A DNA stretch of 64,000 nt, taken from contig CAZNDO010000009.1 of NCBI GenBank assembly GCA_964571855.1, forward strand, positions 1 through 64,000. The letters run 5' to 3'. The stretch comes from CAYYFX01 sp964571855 (lineage in GTDB: Bacteria > ARS69). The notes under the pieces are model-generated. The model saw nothing but the letters and a program-made list of their open reading frames with translations, ran no database searches and was not told the origin of the DNA. Shown here piece by piece: positions 27,757 to 36,161 of this stretch. The first letter of the stretch is position 1. Every line of letters begins with the position of its first letter. A program made the translations under genes and the position numbers.

Positions 27757-27827
27757 TGCGGCACCTCGGGTTGGGGGCTCTTCCCCTAACGCGCCGCGGC
27801 GCCCGGAAAGGGGCCACGGCCGGCCGC

Positions 27828-27856
27828 TTGACGCCGCCGCCTCGCCCCCCTACCCT
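27828..27856 (+). promoter_or_regulatory. Sigma70-type promoter of bipA/typA
   Basis: TTGACG (27828-27833), a 17-bp spacer and TACCCT (27851-27856). The -35 box matches five of six consensus bases and the spacing is ideal. Transcription would start near 27863, upstream of both candidate start codons of the GTPase. Confidence 0.55.
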
Positions 27857-27950
27857 CGTCGGCTCCAATCGCCGAGATTTCCGATTCCGACGACCCATGT
27901 CGAGCCACGCCCCGCCGGCCCGCCCGGGCCGGCCACCGCAGAGGTCCGCC

Positions 27951-29780
27951 TTGATCGAGTCCATCCGCAACATCGCCATCGTGGCCCACGTGGACCACGG
28001 CAAGACCACCCTGGTGGACCGGATGCTGCAGCAGTCCGGGGCCCTGGGGGAGCGCGGCCCCGTGGCGGACCGCCTGATGGACTCGAACGACCTGGAGCGG
28101 GAACGCGGCATCACCATCCTGGCGAAGAACACGTCGGTCCACTGGGGGGACCACGTGATCAACATCGTGGACACGCCCGGCCACGCGGACTTCGGCGGCG
28201 AGGTGGAGCGCATCCTGTCCATGGTGGACTGCGTGCTGCTGCTCGTGGACGCGGTGGACGGGCCCATGCCGCAGACCCGCTTCGTCACGCAGAAGGCGTT
28301 CAAGCACGGGCTGCACCCCATCGTGGTCGTGAACAAGGTGGACCGGGACGGCGCGCGCCCGCACTGGGTCGTGGACCAGACCTTCGACCTCTTCCACCGC
28401 CTCGGCGCCACCGACGAGCAGCTGGACTTCCCCATCGTGTACACGTCCGCCTTGCACGGGTGGGCGTCGCTGAAGGAGGGGGAGACGGGCACGGACATGC
28501 GCCCGCTCTTCGAGACCATCCGGGACCACTGCCCGCCGCCGTCCGTGGATCCGGACGGCCCGTTGCAGATCCAGATCAGCTCGCTGGACTGGAACAGCTA
28601 CCAGGGCGCCATCGGTATCGGCCGCATCCAGCGCGGCGTGCTCAGGCGCGCGCGCCCCGTGGTGGTGGTGGACGGGCACGGGAACGAGCGGCGCGAGAAG
28701 ATCCTGCAGGTGTACGGCTTCGCCGGCCTCGGCCGCGTGGAGCGGGAGGAGGCGCGCGCCGGGGACATCGTGGCATTCACCGGCATCGAGCACCCGCGCA
28801 TCTCGGAGACCGTGTGCGACCCGGAGCACCCCGAGGCGCTGCCGCCGCTCGTGGTGGACGAGCCCACCATCCGCATGACGTTCGAAGTGAACACGTCGCC
28901 CTTCGCCGGGAAGGACGGCCGGTATCTCACGAGCCGGCAGATCCGCGAGCGGTTGTTCGAGGAGGCGCTGCACAACGTGGCGCTGCGCGTGGAGGAGACG
29001 GAGGACCCGGACCGCTTCCTGGTCTCGGGGCGCGGGGAGTTGCACCTCTCCATCCTGCTGGAGAACCTGCGGCGCGAGGGCTACGAGCTGGCGGTGTCGC
29101 GGCCGCGCGTGATCCGCCGCGAGGTGGACGGCGTGACCTGCGAGCCGTGGGAGCAGCTCACCGTGGACGTGGAGGACCGGCACCAGGGCGCGGTGATGGA
29201 GGCGCTGGGCGCGCGCGCCGGCACGCTGGAGAACATGATGCCGGACGGGCTCGGCCGCGTGCGGCTGGACTTCACCATCCCCACGCGCGGGCTCATCGGC
29301 TTCCAGACCAGCTTCCGCACGCTCACGAACGGCTCGGGCATCATGCACCACGTGTTCGACAAGTACGCGCCGGCCCGCCCCGAGCGCATCGGCCGGCGGC
29401 AGAACGGCGTGCTCGTCTCCATGGCGCAGGGGAAGGTGCTGGCGTACGCGCTCGGGAACCTGCAGGAGCGCGGGAAGCTGTTCATCTCGCCGGGCGACGA
29501 GGTGTACGAGGGCCAGATCGTGGGCATCCACTCGCGGGACAGCGATCTCGTGGTGAATCCCCTGAAGGGGAAGAAGCTCACGAACATGCGCGCGTCCGGC
29601 TCGGACGAGGCCATCCTGCTCACGCCGGCGCTCCGCTACAGCCTCGAGGAGTCGCTGGAGTTCCTGGACGACGATGAGCTGGTGGAGATCACCCCGAACG
29701 CCATCCGGCTCCGCAAGCGCCTCCGCAAGGAGCAGGACCGCGTGCTGGCGGCCAAGCGCCCGGCGGAAGTGGCGCGCTGA
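27951..29780 (+). CDS. typA: Ribosome-associated translational GTPase BipA/TypA
   Basis: A 609-residue GTPase that binds the 70S ribosome and supports 50S assembly and stress growth. P-loop AHVDHGKTTLVDRML, switch I RERGITILAKN, G3 DTPGHADFGGEVERIL, G4 VVNKVDRDGARP and the BipA C-terminal domain (GRGELHLSILLENLRREGYELAVSRP, IPTRGLIGFQ, TNMRASGSDEA) are all present. I chose TTG at 27951 because AGAGGT lies 5 nt before it and the product then starts MIESIRNIAIVAHVDHG, the length of E. coli BipA. An in-frame ATG at 27897 without a ribosome site would add 18 residues. Confidence 0.93.
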   Translation: MIESIRNIAIVAHVDHGKTTLVDRMLQQSGALGERGPVADRLMDSNDLERERGITILAKNTSVHWGDHVINIVDTPGHADFGGEVERILSMVDCVLLLVDAVDGPMPQTRFVTQKAFKHGLHPIVVVNKVDRDGARPHWVVDQTFDLFHRLGATDEQLDFPIVYTSALHGWASLKEGETGTDMRPLFETIRDHCPPPSVDPDGPLQIQISSLDWNSYQGAIGIGRIQRGVLRRARPVVVVDGHGNERREKILQVYGFAGLGRVEREEARAGDIVAFTGIEHPRISETVCDPEHPEALPPLVVDEPTIRMTFEVNTSPFAGKDGRYLTSRQIRERLFEEALHNVALRVEETEDPDRFLVSGRGELHLSILLENLRREGYELAVSRPRVIRREVDGVTCEPWEQLTVDVEDRHQGAVMEALGARAGTLENMMPDGLGRVRLDFTIPTRGLIGFQTSFRTLTNGSGIMHHVFDKYAPARPERIGRRQNGVLVSMAQGKVLAYALGNLQERGKLFISPGDEVYEGQIVGIHSRDSDLVVNPLKGKKLTNMRASGSDEAILLTPALRYSLEESLEFLDDDELVEITPNAIRLRKRLRKEQDRVLAAKRPAEVAR

Positions 29781-29832
29781 CAACGGTTTATCAGCTTCTC
29801 CGTCCCTCCGACCGAAGGCATTGGCTCACCTC

Positions 29833-29867
29833 TTGACATGCTTACCCCCTAAGCACATCTTGGGGTA
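29833..29867 (+). promoter_or_regulatory. Promoter with overlapping palindrome before the nucleotidyltransferase pair
   Basis: TTGACA (29833-29838, perfect), 17-bp spacer, CATCTT (29856-29861). The palindrome TACCCC-N13-GGGGTA (29843-29848 and 29862-29867) straddles the -10 box, and its last base is the A of the ATG of the next gene. The transcript would begin at or within a few bases of the ATG, so it may be leaderless. The layout fits negative autoregulation. Confidence 0.5.
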
Positions 29868-30316
29868 TGGAACTGCCGACCGAAGTCCGCGAGCGATTCC
29901 GGAAGTACGGACGAAGAGGAGGACGGACCCGCGCGGCACGGATGACGCCGGCAGCGCGCCGCTCCGTCGCGCGCGTGGCCGCAGTGCGCCGGTGGACGAA
30001 GGAGCGCTTCGGCGCACCCACCTTCACGGAGCTCCGCCTTCCCGGCGGTGATCTCGTGGACGCAGGGCTCGCGGACCTTGCGGCGGGGAAGGAGACCGTC
30101 GCCTCGCTGAGCGTGGGCCAGGCGTCCTGGCGGCTCCGCCGGGAAGGCGTGCCCGTGCCGTCCGGCGCAGCGCCGGATGCCGACCATCGCCTGTACCGGC
30201 GTCTTGCCGGGACGGAGGGCGACGGAGCGCACGCGCGGTACAAGGCCCTGCGGGAGCAGATCGTGTCGTTCGCCGAGGCGTGCCCTCTCTTCCGGAGGGG
30301 ATCGGATGCGGCCTGA
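29867..30316 (+). CDS. Putative antitoxin/DNA-binding partner of the nucleotidyltransferase
   Basis: A 149-residue protein not assignable to a named family. Its very basic N-terminus (ERFRKYGRRGGRTRAARMTPAARRSVARVAAVRRW, given here in pieces: residues 8-27 and 27-43) resembles the KxGxxGGxxRAAxMTPxxRxxVARxAAxxRW pattern seen in small DNA-binding or antitoxin-like proteins. The remainder (LADLAAGKETVASLSVGQASWRLRREG, YKALREQIVSFAEACPLF) is helical. It starts directly at a strong promoter with an overlapping palindrome, and its end overlaps the start of the nucleotidyltransferase gene by 11 bp. That order and the palindrome suggest an autoregulating antitoxin; this is inference. Confidence 0.6.
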   Translation: MELPTEVRERFRKYGRRGGRTRAARMTPAARRSVARVAAVRRWTKERFGAPTFTELRLPGGDLVDAGLADLAAGKETVASLSVGQASWRLRREGVPVPSGAAPDADHRLYRRLAGTEGDGAHARYKALREQIVSFAEACPLFRRGSDAA

Positions 30317-30839
30317 GCTGACCCGCGACCGGCTGCGCGCGCTCCTGGAAGCGATCGGACGCGCCGCTCCCCCGGGAGGAGCGTATCGGGTGCATGTCGT
30401 CGGCGGCGGGACCGCGGTGGATTTCGGGTGGCGGGAGTCCACGGTAGACGCCGACCTCTGGGCCGACCGGGACGACGTGTTCCGGGACATCCAGCGGATC
30501 AAGGAGTCCCTCGCGGTCAATGTGGAGTTCGTGCGTCCCGAGCACTTCGTTCCGGCGCTGCCGGGCAGCGACGGGCGCCACGTCTTCCTGGCCACGTTCG
30601 GCCGCGTCACGTTCTACCACCATGACCCCTACGCACAGGTCTTCGCGAAGCTCGTGCGCGGCTTCGACCGCGATCGGGAGGACGCGGCGAGGTTCGCTGC
30701 CGACGGGCTCGTGGACCCCGAACGACTCCGCGCACTCGTAAGGTCCCTGCCGGACGTCGCCTACGCCCCGTATCCCCGGATCTCCCCGGCAGGGTGCCGC
30801 CGGGCGGTGGACGAATTCGCCGCGCCCGCCGGGCCGTAG
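30306..30839 (+). CDS. AbiEii/DUF6036-like nucleotidyltransferase (possible toxin)
   Basis: A 177-residue nucleotidyltransferase-fold protein. The signature HVVGGGTAVDFGWRESTVDADLW (from about residue 30) has the GG and the D-x-D metal ligands, with ST before them as in AbiEii and MNT-type enzymes. A later VFAKLVRGFDRDREDAARF (about 113-131) matches the K...RD..D helix of the DUF6036/AbiEii group. GGAGGGG lies 5 nt before the chosen ATG, inside the preceding gene. In this superfamily toxins add nucleotides to tRNA or a partner protein. With its upstream partner it forms a compact toxin-antitoxin-like unit; a housekeeping role is not excluded. Confidence 0.68.
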   Translation: MRPELTRDRLRALLEAIGRAAPPGGAYRVHVVGGGTAVDFGWRESTVDADLWADRDDVFRDIQRIKESLAVNVEFVRPEHFVPALPGSDGRHVFLATFGRVTFYHHDPYAQVFAKLVRGFDRDREDAARFAADGLVDPERLRALVRSLPDVAYAPYPRISPAGCRRAVDEFAAPAGP

Positions 30840-30970
30840 CCGCTTCCCGGGACGGCCGCCCCGTCCCGCCCCGCGACCGCTCCGCCCCGAACGCCCTTCC
30901 ACGCCGGCCGCCCGCGCGCTACAACCCGTTACACACGCCCCGGAGACCGGGGATACCCAGGAGCGCCGCC

Positions 30971-32542
30971 ATGGATCATCCGTTCCTTCCCGGCCGGCCC
31001 ACGCGCCGGTGGTTCCTCAAGACCACGGCCGGCCTCGGGCTCGGCGCCGCCGTGGGCTCCACGCTGTGGGACTCGCTCGGCGGCCGCACGGCACTCGCCG
31101 GCGCGCCCGGGGCCCTTCCGGATCTCGTGGATCTGCTGGACAAGGACGCCGTGCGCGAGTTGCTGCGCATCGGCCTGTCCCGCGGCGGCACGTTCGCCGA
31201 GGTCTACGGCGAGTACACGCTGGAGACCACGCTGTCGGTGGACGAAGGGAAGCTCTCGCAGGTGGAGTACGGCATCCAGTCCGGCGTGGGCATCCGCGTG
31301 CTGGCCGGCGACCAGGTGGGCTACGCGTACGCGGACGACTACGACATGGCGAATCTCCGCCGCGCGGCCGAGGTGGCCGCGGCCATCGCGAGCGGCGGGA
31401 AGGGCGGGACACCCGCCGCCTTCGCGGTCAGCGCCGCGCGCGCTCCGTTCAAGCTCGCGACGCCGGCGCCGCTGTCCCTCTCCGAGATGCGGAAGATCGA
31501 GCTGATCCAGCGCGCGGACACGGCCGCCCGCGGCGTGGACCCGCGCATCACGCAGGTCACCGCCACGTGGGCCGACACGGCCAAGCGCATCCTCGTGGCC
31601 AACAGCGCCGGCACGTTCGAGACGGACGACCAGTTCCTCTCGCGGCTCAACGTCAACGCGCTCGCCACCGCGGACGGCAAGCGGAACAACGGCGGCTCGG
31701 CCATCGGCGGCATGGTGGAGGCGGACTTCTACGCCGGCCGCGTGGAGGAGACGGCCCGGGAGGCCGCCCGCAACGCCGTGGAGCTGCTCTCCGCGGTGGA
31801 GCCGCGCGCCGGCACGTACCCCGTCGTCATCGGACCGGCCTGGGGCGGCGTGCTCGTGCACGAGTGCTTCGGCCACAGCCTGGAAGGCGACGGCATCCGC
31901 AACAAGACCTCCATCCGCGCCTTCCAGCTCGGGCAGCAGGTGGCGGCGAAGGGCGTGAACATCTTCGACGACGGCTCCGTCCCGAACGGCCGCGGCTCGT
32001 TCAAGGTGGACGACGAGGGCACGCCGTCGCGGAAGAACCACGTGGTGCAGGACGGCATGCTCGCCGGCTACCTGTGGGACCGGATCAGCCTGGAGCACGC
32101 GGACGCGGAGCTCACGAAGGGCGCGTCCCTCACCGGCAACGGCCGCCGGCAGAGCTACCGCGAGTTCCCGCTCCCGCGCATGACGAACACGTACATCGCG
32201 GCCGGGACCGCGGACCCGAAGGACATCATCGCGGACGTGAAGGACGGGCTGTACTGCGCCGACATGGCCGGCGGGTCGGTCAACCCCGCGGACGGCATGT
32301 TCAGCTTCGCGTGCACGCTGTCCTACCGGATCGAGAACGGGAAGCTCACGTCGCCGGTGAAGAACGTCACGCTCACCGGCAACGGCACGGACGCCATGAT
32401 GCAGATCGATGCCCTGGGGAACGACCTCGTGATCGAGGCCGGCCGCGGCTCGTGCGGCAAGGGCGGCCAGTTCAAGCCGGTCGGCGTGGGGCAGCCCACG
32501 GTCCGCTTCACCGGGTTCACCGTCGGCGGCCGGGCCGCGTGA
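30971..32542 (+). CDS. TldD-family metalloprotease with Tat signal
   Basis: A 523-residue member of the TldD/PmbA peptidase family. TldD carries the zinc site HExxxH; here it is HECFGHSLEGD (His297, Glu298, His302), followed by the usual RNKTSIRAFQLG and NGRGSFKVDDEGTPSRKN blocks. Unlike E. coli TldD it opens with a twin-arginine signal (RRWFLKTTAGLGLGAAVG, residues 12-30, then a cleavable ALAGA), implying export after folding. AGGAG lies 7 nt before the ATG. The PmbA-like partner starts 10 nt downstream. The two probably form the heterodimer that cleaves unfolded peptides or trims modified peptides. Confidence 0.9.
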   Translation: MDHPFLPGRPTRRWFLKTTAGLGLGAAVGSTLWDSLGGRTALAGAPGALPDLVDLLDKDAVRELLRIGLSRGGTFAEVYGEYTLETTLSVDEGKLSQVEYGIQSGVGIRVLAGDQVGYAYADDYDMANLRRAAEVAAAIASGGKGGTPAAFAVSAARAPFKLATPAPLSLSEMRKIELIQRADTAARGVDPRITQVTATWADTAKRILVANSAGTFETDDQFLSRLNVNALATADGKRNNGGSAIGGMVEADFYAGRVEETAREAARNAVELLSAVEPRAGTYPVVIGPAWGGVLVHECFGHSLEGDGIRNKTSIRAFQLGQQVAAKGVNIFDDGSVPNGRGSFKVDDEGTPSRKNHVVQDGMLAGYLWDRISLEHADAELTKGASLTGNGRRQSYREFPLPRMTNTYIAAGTADPKDIIADVKDGLYCADMAGGSVNPADGMFSFACTLSYRIENGKLTSPVKNVTLTGNGTDAMMQIDALGNDLVIEAGRGSCGKGGQFKPVGVGQPTVRFTGFTVGGRAA

Positions 32543-32552
32543 GGAGGGAAGC

Positions 32553-33899
32553 ATGAGCCGGGACACGAAGAAGATCCTGGGGACCGTCCTCTCCGCGGCG
32601 AAGAAGGCGGGCGCCACGGACGCGGACGCCTTCCTGCAGGCGAACCGGGAGCTGGAGGTGCGCGTGCGCGACGGGCGCGCGGAGTCGGTGAAGCAGGCGG
32701 ACTCCGCGGGGCTCGGCGTGCGCGTGTTCGCGGGGAAGAGCGTGGCGCTGGTGTACACGTCGGACTTCCGGCCGGACGCCCTGCGCTCGCTCGCGGAGCG
32801 TGCCGTGGTGCTGGCGAAGAACACGCCTCCGGACGATGCGAACGTGCTGGCGGAGCCCGCCGCCGGCGCCCCGCCCGAGCTGGAGCTGCACGACCCCGCG
32901 GTGGCGGCGCTCGGTCCGGACGACCTCGTGCGCCGCGCGGTGGACGCGGAGAAGGCCGCGCGCGCCGCGGACAAGCGGGTGGGCGGCACGCAGTGGTGCG
33001 GCGCGTCGCGGGCGGACGCCGAGACGCACTTGGCCAGCACGCGCGGCGTGGAGCGCTCCTGGCCGACCACCGCGGTGTCCGTGTACCTCGGCGTGCTTGC
33101 CGACGACGCGGACGGCAAGCAGCGCAGCGGCGGGGACGGGAGCACGCAGCGCTTCCTGGCCGACCTGCGTTCCTCCGAGGAGATCGGCGCCGAGTGCGCG
33201 AAGCGCGCCGTGCGCATGATCGGCGCGCGCAAGGTGGCCACGGAGCGGCTGCCGGTGCTGATGCACCCGGACGTCGTGAGCGGCTGGATGGGCTCCTTCT
33301 TCGGCGCGTTCTCCGGCGAGCAGGTGTTCAAGAAAGCGTCGTACCTCGCGGAGAAACTCGGCGAGACCGTGGGCTCGCCGCTCGTCACGCTCGTGGACGA
33401 TCCGCTCCGCCGCCGCGCGCTCGGCGGCGCCCCGTGCGACGACGAGGGGATCCCCACCCGCCGCACCGTGCTCCTGGACAAGGGGAAGGTGGCGCAGTTC
33501 GTGTACGACCTGCGCTGGGCGGCGAAGGCGGGGAAGGAGTCCACGGGCCACGCGAACCGCGGGTATGACAGCCTGCCGTTCATCGGCTTCCACAGCCTGC
33601 ACATGGAGAACGGCGCCACGCCCGTGGAGGAGATGATCCGCGGCCTGGACCGCGGCTTCTACCTCACGGACACCGGCGCCTTCGGCTACGACCCCGCCAC
33701 CGGCGGCTGGTCGTATGCCGCCTCGGGGCTGATGATCGAGAAGGGCGAGCTCACCACGCCGGTGGCCGACGTGTCGCTCGCGTCGGACACGCTGGCGATG
33801 CTGAAGGGCGTGCAAGCGGTGGGGAACGACCTCCGCTTCGACGGCGGCGTGAACTGCCCGCATCTCCTCATCGACGAGATGGCGCTCTCCGGCGTCTGA
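32553..33899 (+). CDS. PmbA/TldE-family protein
   Basis: A 448-residue TldE/PmbA-type subunit. It has the family N-terminal domain (GATDADAFLQANRELEVRVRDGRAESVKQADSAGLGVRVFAG), the middle block with the decayed metal site (VLMHPDVVSGWMGSFFGAFSGEQVFKK in place of HExxxH), and the C-terminal SRGFYLTDT-like block (GLDRGFYLTDTGAFGYDPATGGWSYAASGLMIEKGELTTPVADV). The non-catalytic partner of TldD in the heterodimeric peptidase. It has no signal peptide although its partner does. GAGGAGGG precedes the ATG. A strong bidirectional hairpin closes the transcript. Confidence 0.88.
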   Translation: MSRDTKKILGTVLSAAKKAGATDADAFLQANRELEVRVRDGRAESVKQADSAGLGVRVFAGKSVALVYTSDFRPDALRSLAERAVVLAKNTPPDDANVLAEPAAGAPPELELHDPAVAALGPDDLVRRAVDAEKAARAADKRVGGTQWCGASRADAETHLASTRGVERSWPTTAVSVYLGVLADDADGKQRSGGDGSTQRFLADLRSSEEIGAECAKRAVRMIGARKVATERLPVLMHPDVVSGWMGSFFGAFSGEQVFKKASYLAEKLGETVGSPLVTLVDDPLRRRALGGAPCDDEGIPTRRTVLLDKGKVAQFVYDLRWAAKAGKESTGHANRGYDSLPFIGFHSLHMENGATPVEEMIRGLDRGFYLTDTGAFGYDPATGGWSYAASGLMIEKGELTTPVADVSLASDTLAMLKGVQAVGNDLRFDGGVNCPHLLIDEMALSGV

Positions 33900-33916
33900 G
33901 CGCGTCGTGAACGAAT

Positions 33917-33944
33917 CGGGCGGGGATCCGGAAATCCCCGCCCG
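33917..33944. terminator. 11-bp perfect hairpin between convergent pmbA-like and MtrB-like genes
   Basis: CGGGCGGGGAT (33917-33927) and ATCCCCGCCCG (33934-33944) pair perfectly around a 6-nt loop, 18 nt after the PmbA stop and 25 nt from the end of the convergent barrel gene. It probably terminates transcription from both sides. No U-tract on either strand. Confidence 0.65.
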
Positions 33945-33968
33945 GCGTCAGCGTCCGGCACTCCCGGA

Positions 33969-34394
33969 CTAGAACGTGTGCGTCAACCCCGCGGCCGTCA
34001 CCAGCACCGAACCGTCCGTGTCGCCGTACACCCACGGCTGGTCATCGGTGAGGTCGTACCACGCGGCTTCCACCCACACGGAGCTGGCTTCCCGGATCCG
34101 TCGTGTCACCCGGGACGTGATCTCCAGCTGCGTGGTGCTCAAGTCGCTGTACGTATGGATCTCCGTGAAGTCGTAGTCGGCGATCGCCACGACCTCCTCG
34201 GGCAGCTCGACCTCGACACGGTCGAACTCGCCTTCGGACTGCGTGACCGCTCCGCCGAGTGACACCGTCCAGCCCGCGGCGGGCGCCGCCTCGGCGTTCA
34301 CCCAGAACGACCGGCTCTCCGTGGTCCACTCCGTGACGTCCTGCGCGGAACCGTAGTGCTCCAAGGCACCGACCGTGCCGAAGAGGTGGCCCGC
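33969..34394 (-). pseudogene. C-terminal part of the MtrB-like barrel, after an in-frame TGA
   Basis: The reading frame of the MtrB-like gene continues without shift past a TGA at 34395-34397, giving 141 further residues: AGHLFGTVGALEHYGSAQDVTEW, beta strands such as RSFWVNAEAAPAAGWTVSLGGAV and QLEITSRVTRRIREASSVWVEAAWYDL, and a last strand ending in Phe (AAGLTHTF). A terminal aromatic is the expected outer-membrane insertion signal. Joined to the upstream part the product would be about 727 residues, the usual MtrB size. No good independent start is present (a TTG at 34362-34364 is the first candidate). Either the stop is a disabling mutation or sequence error, or it is read through. Confidence 0.65.
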
Positions 34395-36152
34395 TCAACC
34401 GTCGAAGACGGGGATGCAGAGAAGTGCGGAGGACTCGATCCTCTGGAACGCCATGCCGCCCGTCACCGACATGTCGTCCCGCGGGAACGCCACGACCGCG
34501 AGGCCGGGGTTCGCCACCGTCCGCTCGAACTCGTACACGTTCATCTCGTCGTTCTTCTCGTCCGCCAGCGTCAGCCAGCCGTTCAGCGACACGCGCGGGG
34601 AGAGGCTCCACGAGAGGTTCGCGTTCGCGCGCAGGGCGTCGCGCGGCAGGGCGCCGCCGGTGCCGAAGCGCTCGCGCTGGAAGTAGTACACGAACGAGTT
34701 GCCGGACAGGGGATCCAGGGACTCGCCCTGGGCCTCCTCGCACAGGCCGCGCACCGCCACGAACGGGAAGCGCACGCGCTCCCATTCGACCGACACGCGC
34801 GACCGCGCCGACGCGGCGATGCGCCCCAGCCACGACGCCCGCACGCGGTGCGACGTGGTCCGGGTCTCGTCGAACGCGTCGGGATCCGGATCGTTCGGAT
34901 CCACTTCCACGTGGTCGCGGTCCGTCGTCCGCAGCCGGTAGTCCAGCCGGAAGGTCTGGCCCGGCCTCCACCGGAACGACGCGTTCGCGCTCGCGAGCCA
35001 CTCCTCGCGGTCGTACGCGGACTCGCGCGTCCAGTCGAAGTCCTGGCCGCCGCCCGGGCGCCCCTCGCGCCAGTTCGGCAGGTCCACGAGGTACGAGTCC
35101 GCCTCCACGTCCCGCCGGGTCACGCCCGCCGTGACGCGCGTGCGCTTCCCGAAGGGCGCGGCCCACGACAGCGTGGCCGCCCGGGAATCCACCGCCAGCT
35201 CCGTGGTCTCGTTCTCCACGCTGGCCTGCCGGTAGCTGGCGCGCGCGGACTGGCCCTTCGGCAGCTCGGCGCGCAGGCGCACGGCGTGCGCGCGGCGCTC
35301 CGAGTCCGGGGTCTGCGAGACCGCGAGGACGTCGTTGTCGTAGATCAGCCGGCTCTCGAACTCGGCGATGGAGCCGCCGTTGGCCGGGTGCCGGGCCTGC
35401 ATGAAGCGGTTCGTGGCCGCGGCCGCCCGGTTGTCGTAGTCCCGCGCCGAGAACTCGTACGCCGCGGAGAGCCTCGACCGCTCCGTGGACAGCCCGAGCG
35501 TCAGCTCGCGCGTCTGCTCGTCCACCAGCCCGCGCTGCCCGCGCACGTGGCAGTTCGCGCAGTGGTCCACGCCGCGGACCTGCTTCGCGCCCTCGCGGCG
35601 CTGGTCACGCCAGCCCGCGGAGATCGCCGTTCCCGTGAGCCCCGGGATGGCGATGGCCACGTCCTGCTCGGTCTGCGAGTGCCGGAAGGAGTACACGCCT
35701 TCAGGATCCAGGTCCTCGGAGGTGAGCATCTTCCCGCCGGGCACGTCGTTCCCCAGGCTGTCCGCGCCGACCCGCTCCCGCCAGGTGAGGTTCGAGAGCC
35801 CGTCGTGGTCCAGCCACCGGTGGAACGAGCGGTGCTTGAAGCGCGCGTCCACCGTGTTTCCCGAGCGGATCCGGCCGTCCAGGCCGAAGTCCTGCTCGTT
35901 CGCGTAGTCCGCGCGGACGTCGAACATCGCGTCGCCGGACCAGCCCCAGATCTCCGCGAGCAGCCCGGCCTCGAATTCCTCGCGGTCCAGGGAGTACTCC
36001 CGCACGCGGAGCGGCGAGTCCTCGACGGCCGCCACGCCGCCTCCCACGGTCACGCTCCCCGACACCGGGGGCGCGGCCGCGCTCTCCTCGGCCGGGGCGC
36101 GCAGCGGCGCCGCCAGCAGCACGAGGAGAGCGATCACCCATGTCGCAGTCAT
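34395..36152 (-). CDS. MtrB/PioB-type outer-membrane porin of a cytochrome conduit (interrupted)
   Basis: 585 residues up to an in-frame TGA. MtrB-family barrels hold a decahaem MtrA cytochrome in the outer membrane for extracellular electron transfer. Sec signal 1-21; then long amphipathic strands with the family's EEFEAGLLAEIWGW, FKHRSFHRWLDHD, GWRDQRREGAKQV and final QRIESSALLCIPVFDG. A CxxCH motif at residues 198-202 (DHCANCHVRG) could bind a haem. AGGGGG lies 5 nt before the chosen ATG and overlaps the cytochrome stop; a GTG 6 nt earlier is possible. Third gene of the TetR-cytochrome operon. Without the residues beyond the TGA the barrel would lack its closing strands. Confidence 0.82.
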   Translation of the reverse strand: MTATWVIALLVLLAAPLRAPAEESAAAPPVSGSVTVGGGVAAVEDSPLRVREYSLDREEFEAGLLAEIWGWSGDAMFDVRADYANEQDFGLDGRIRSGNTVDARFKHRSFHRWLDHDGLSNLTWRERVGADSLGNDVPGGKMLTSEDLDPEGVYSFRHSQTEQDVAIAIPGLTGTAISAGWRDQRREGAKQVRGVDHCANCHVRGQRGLVDEQTRELTLGLSTERSRLSAAYEFSARDYDNRAAAATNRFMQARHPANGGSIAEFESRLIYDNDVLAVSQTPDSERRAHAVRLRAELPKGQSARASYRQASVENETTELAVDSRAATLSWAAPFGKRTRVTAGVTRRDVEADSYLVDLPNWREGRPGGGQDFDWTRESAYDREEWLASANASFRWRPGQTFRLDYRLRTTDRDHVEVDPNDPDPDAFDETRTTSHRVRASWLGRIAASARSRVSVEWERVRFPFVAVRGLCEEAQGESLDPLSGNSFVYYFQRERFGTGGALPRDALRANANLSWSLSPRVSLNGWLTLADEKNDEMNVYEFERTVANPGLAVVAFPRDDMSVTGGMAFQRIESSALLCIPVFDG

Positions 36153-36161
36153 CTCCACCCC

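Noticed and set aside
27897..27899. ATG as the start of bipA
   Set aside because: It has no ribosome site and adds 18 residues before the conserved N-terminus; TTG at 27951 has AGAGGT at the right distance and gives the family length.
34365..34379. Firm call of a selenocysteine insertion element
   Set aside because: Spacing fits but the conserved bulged U is missing, no selenoprotein of this family is known to me, and a mutation explains the TGA more simply. Kept only as one option in the finding.
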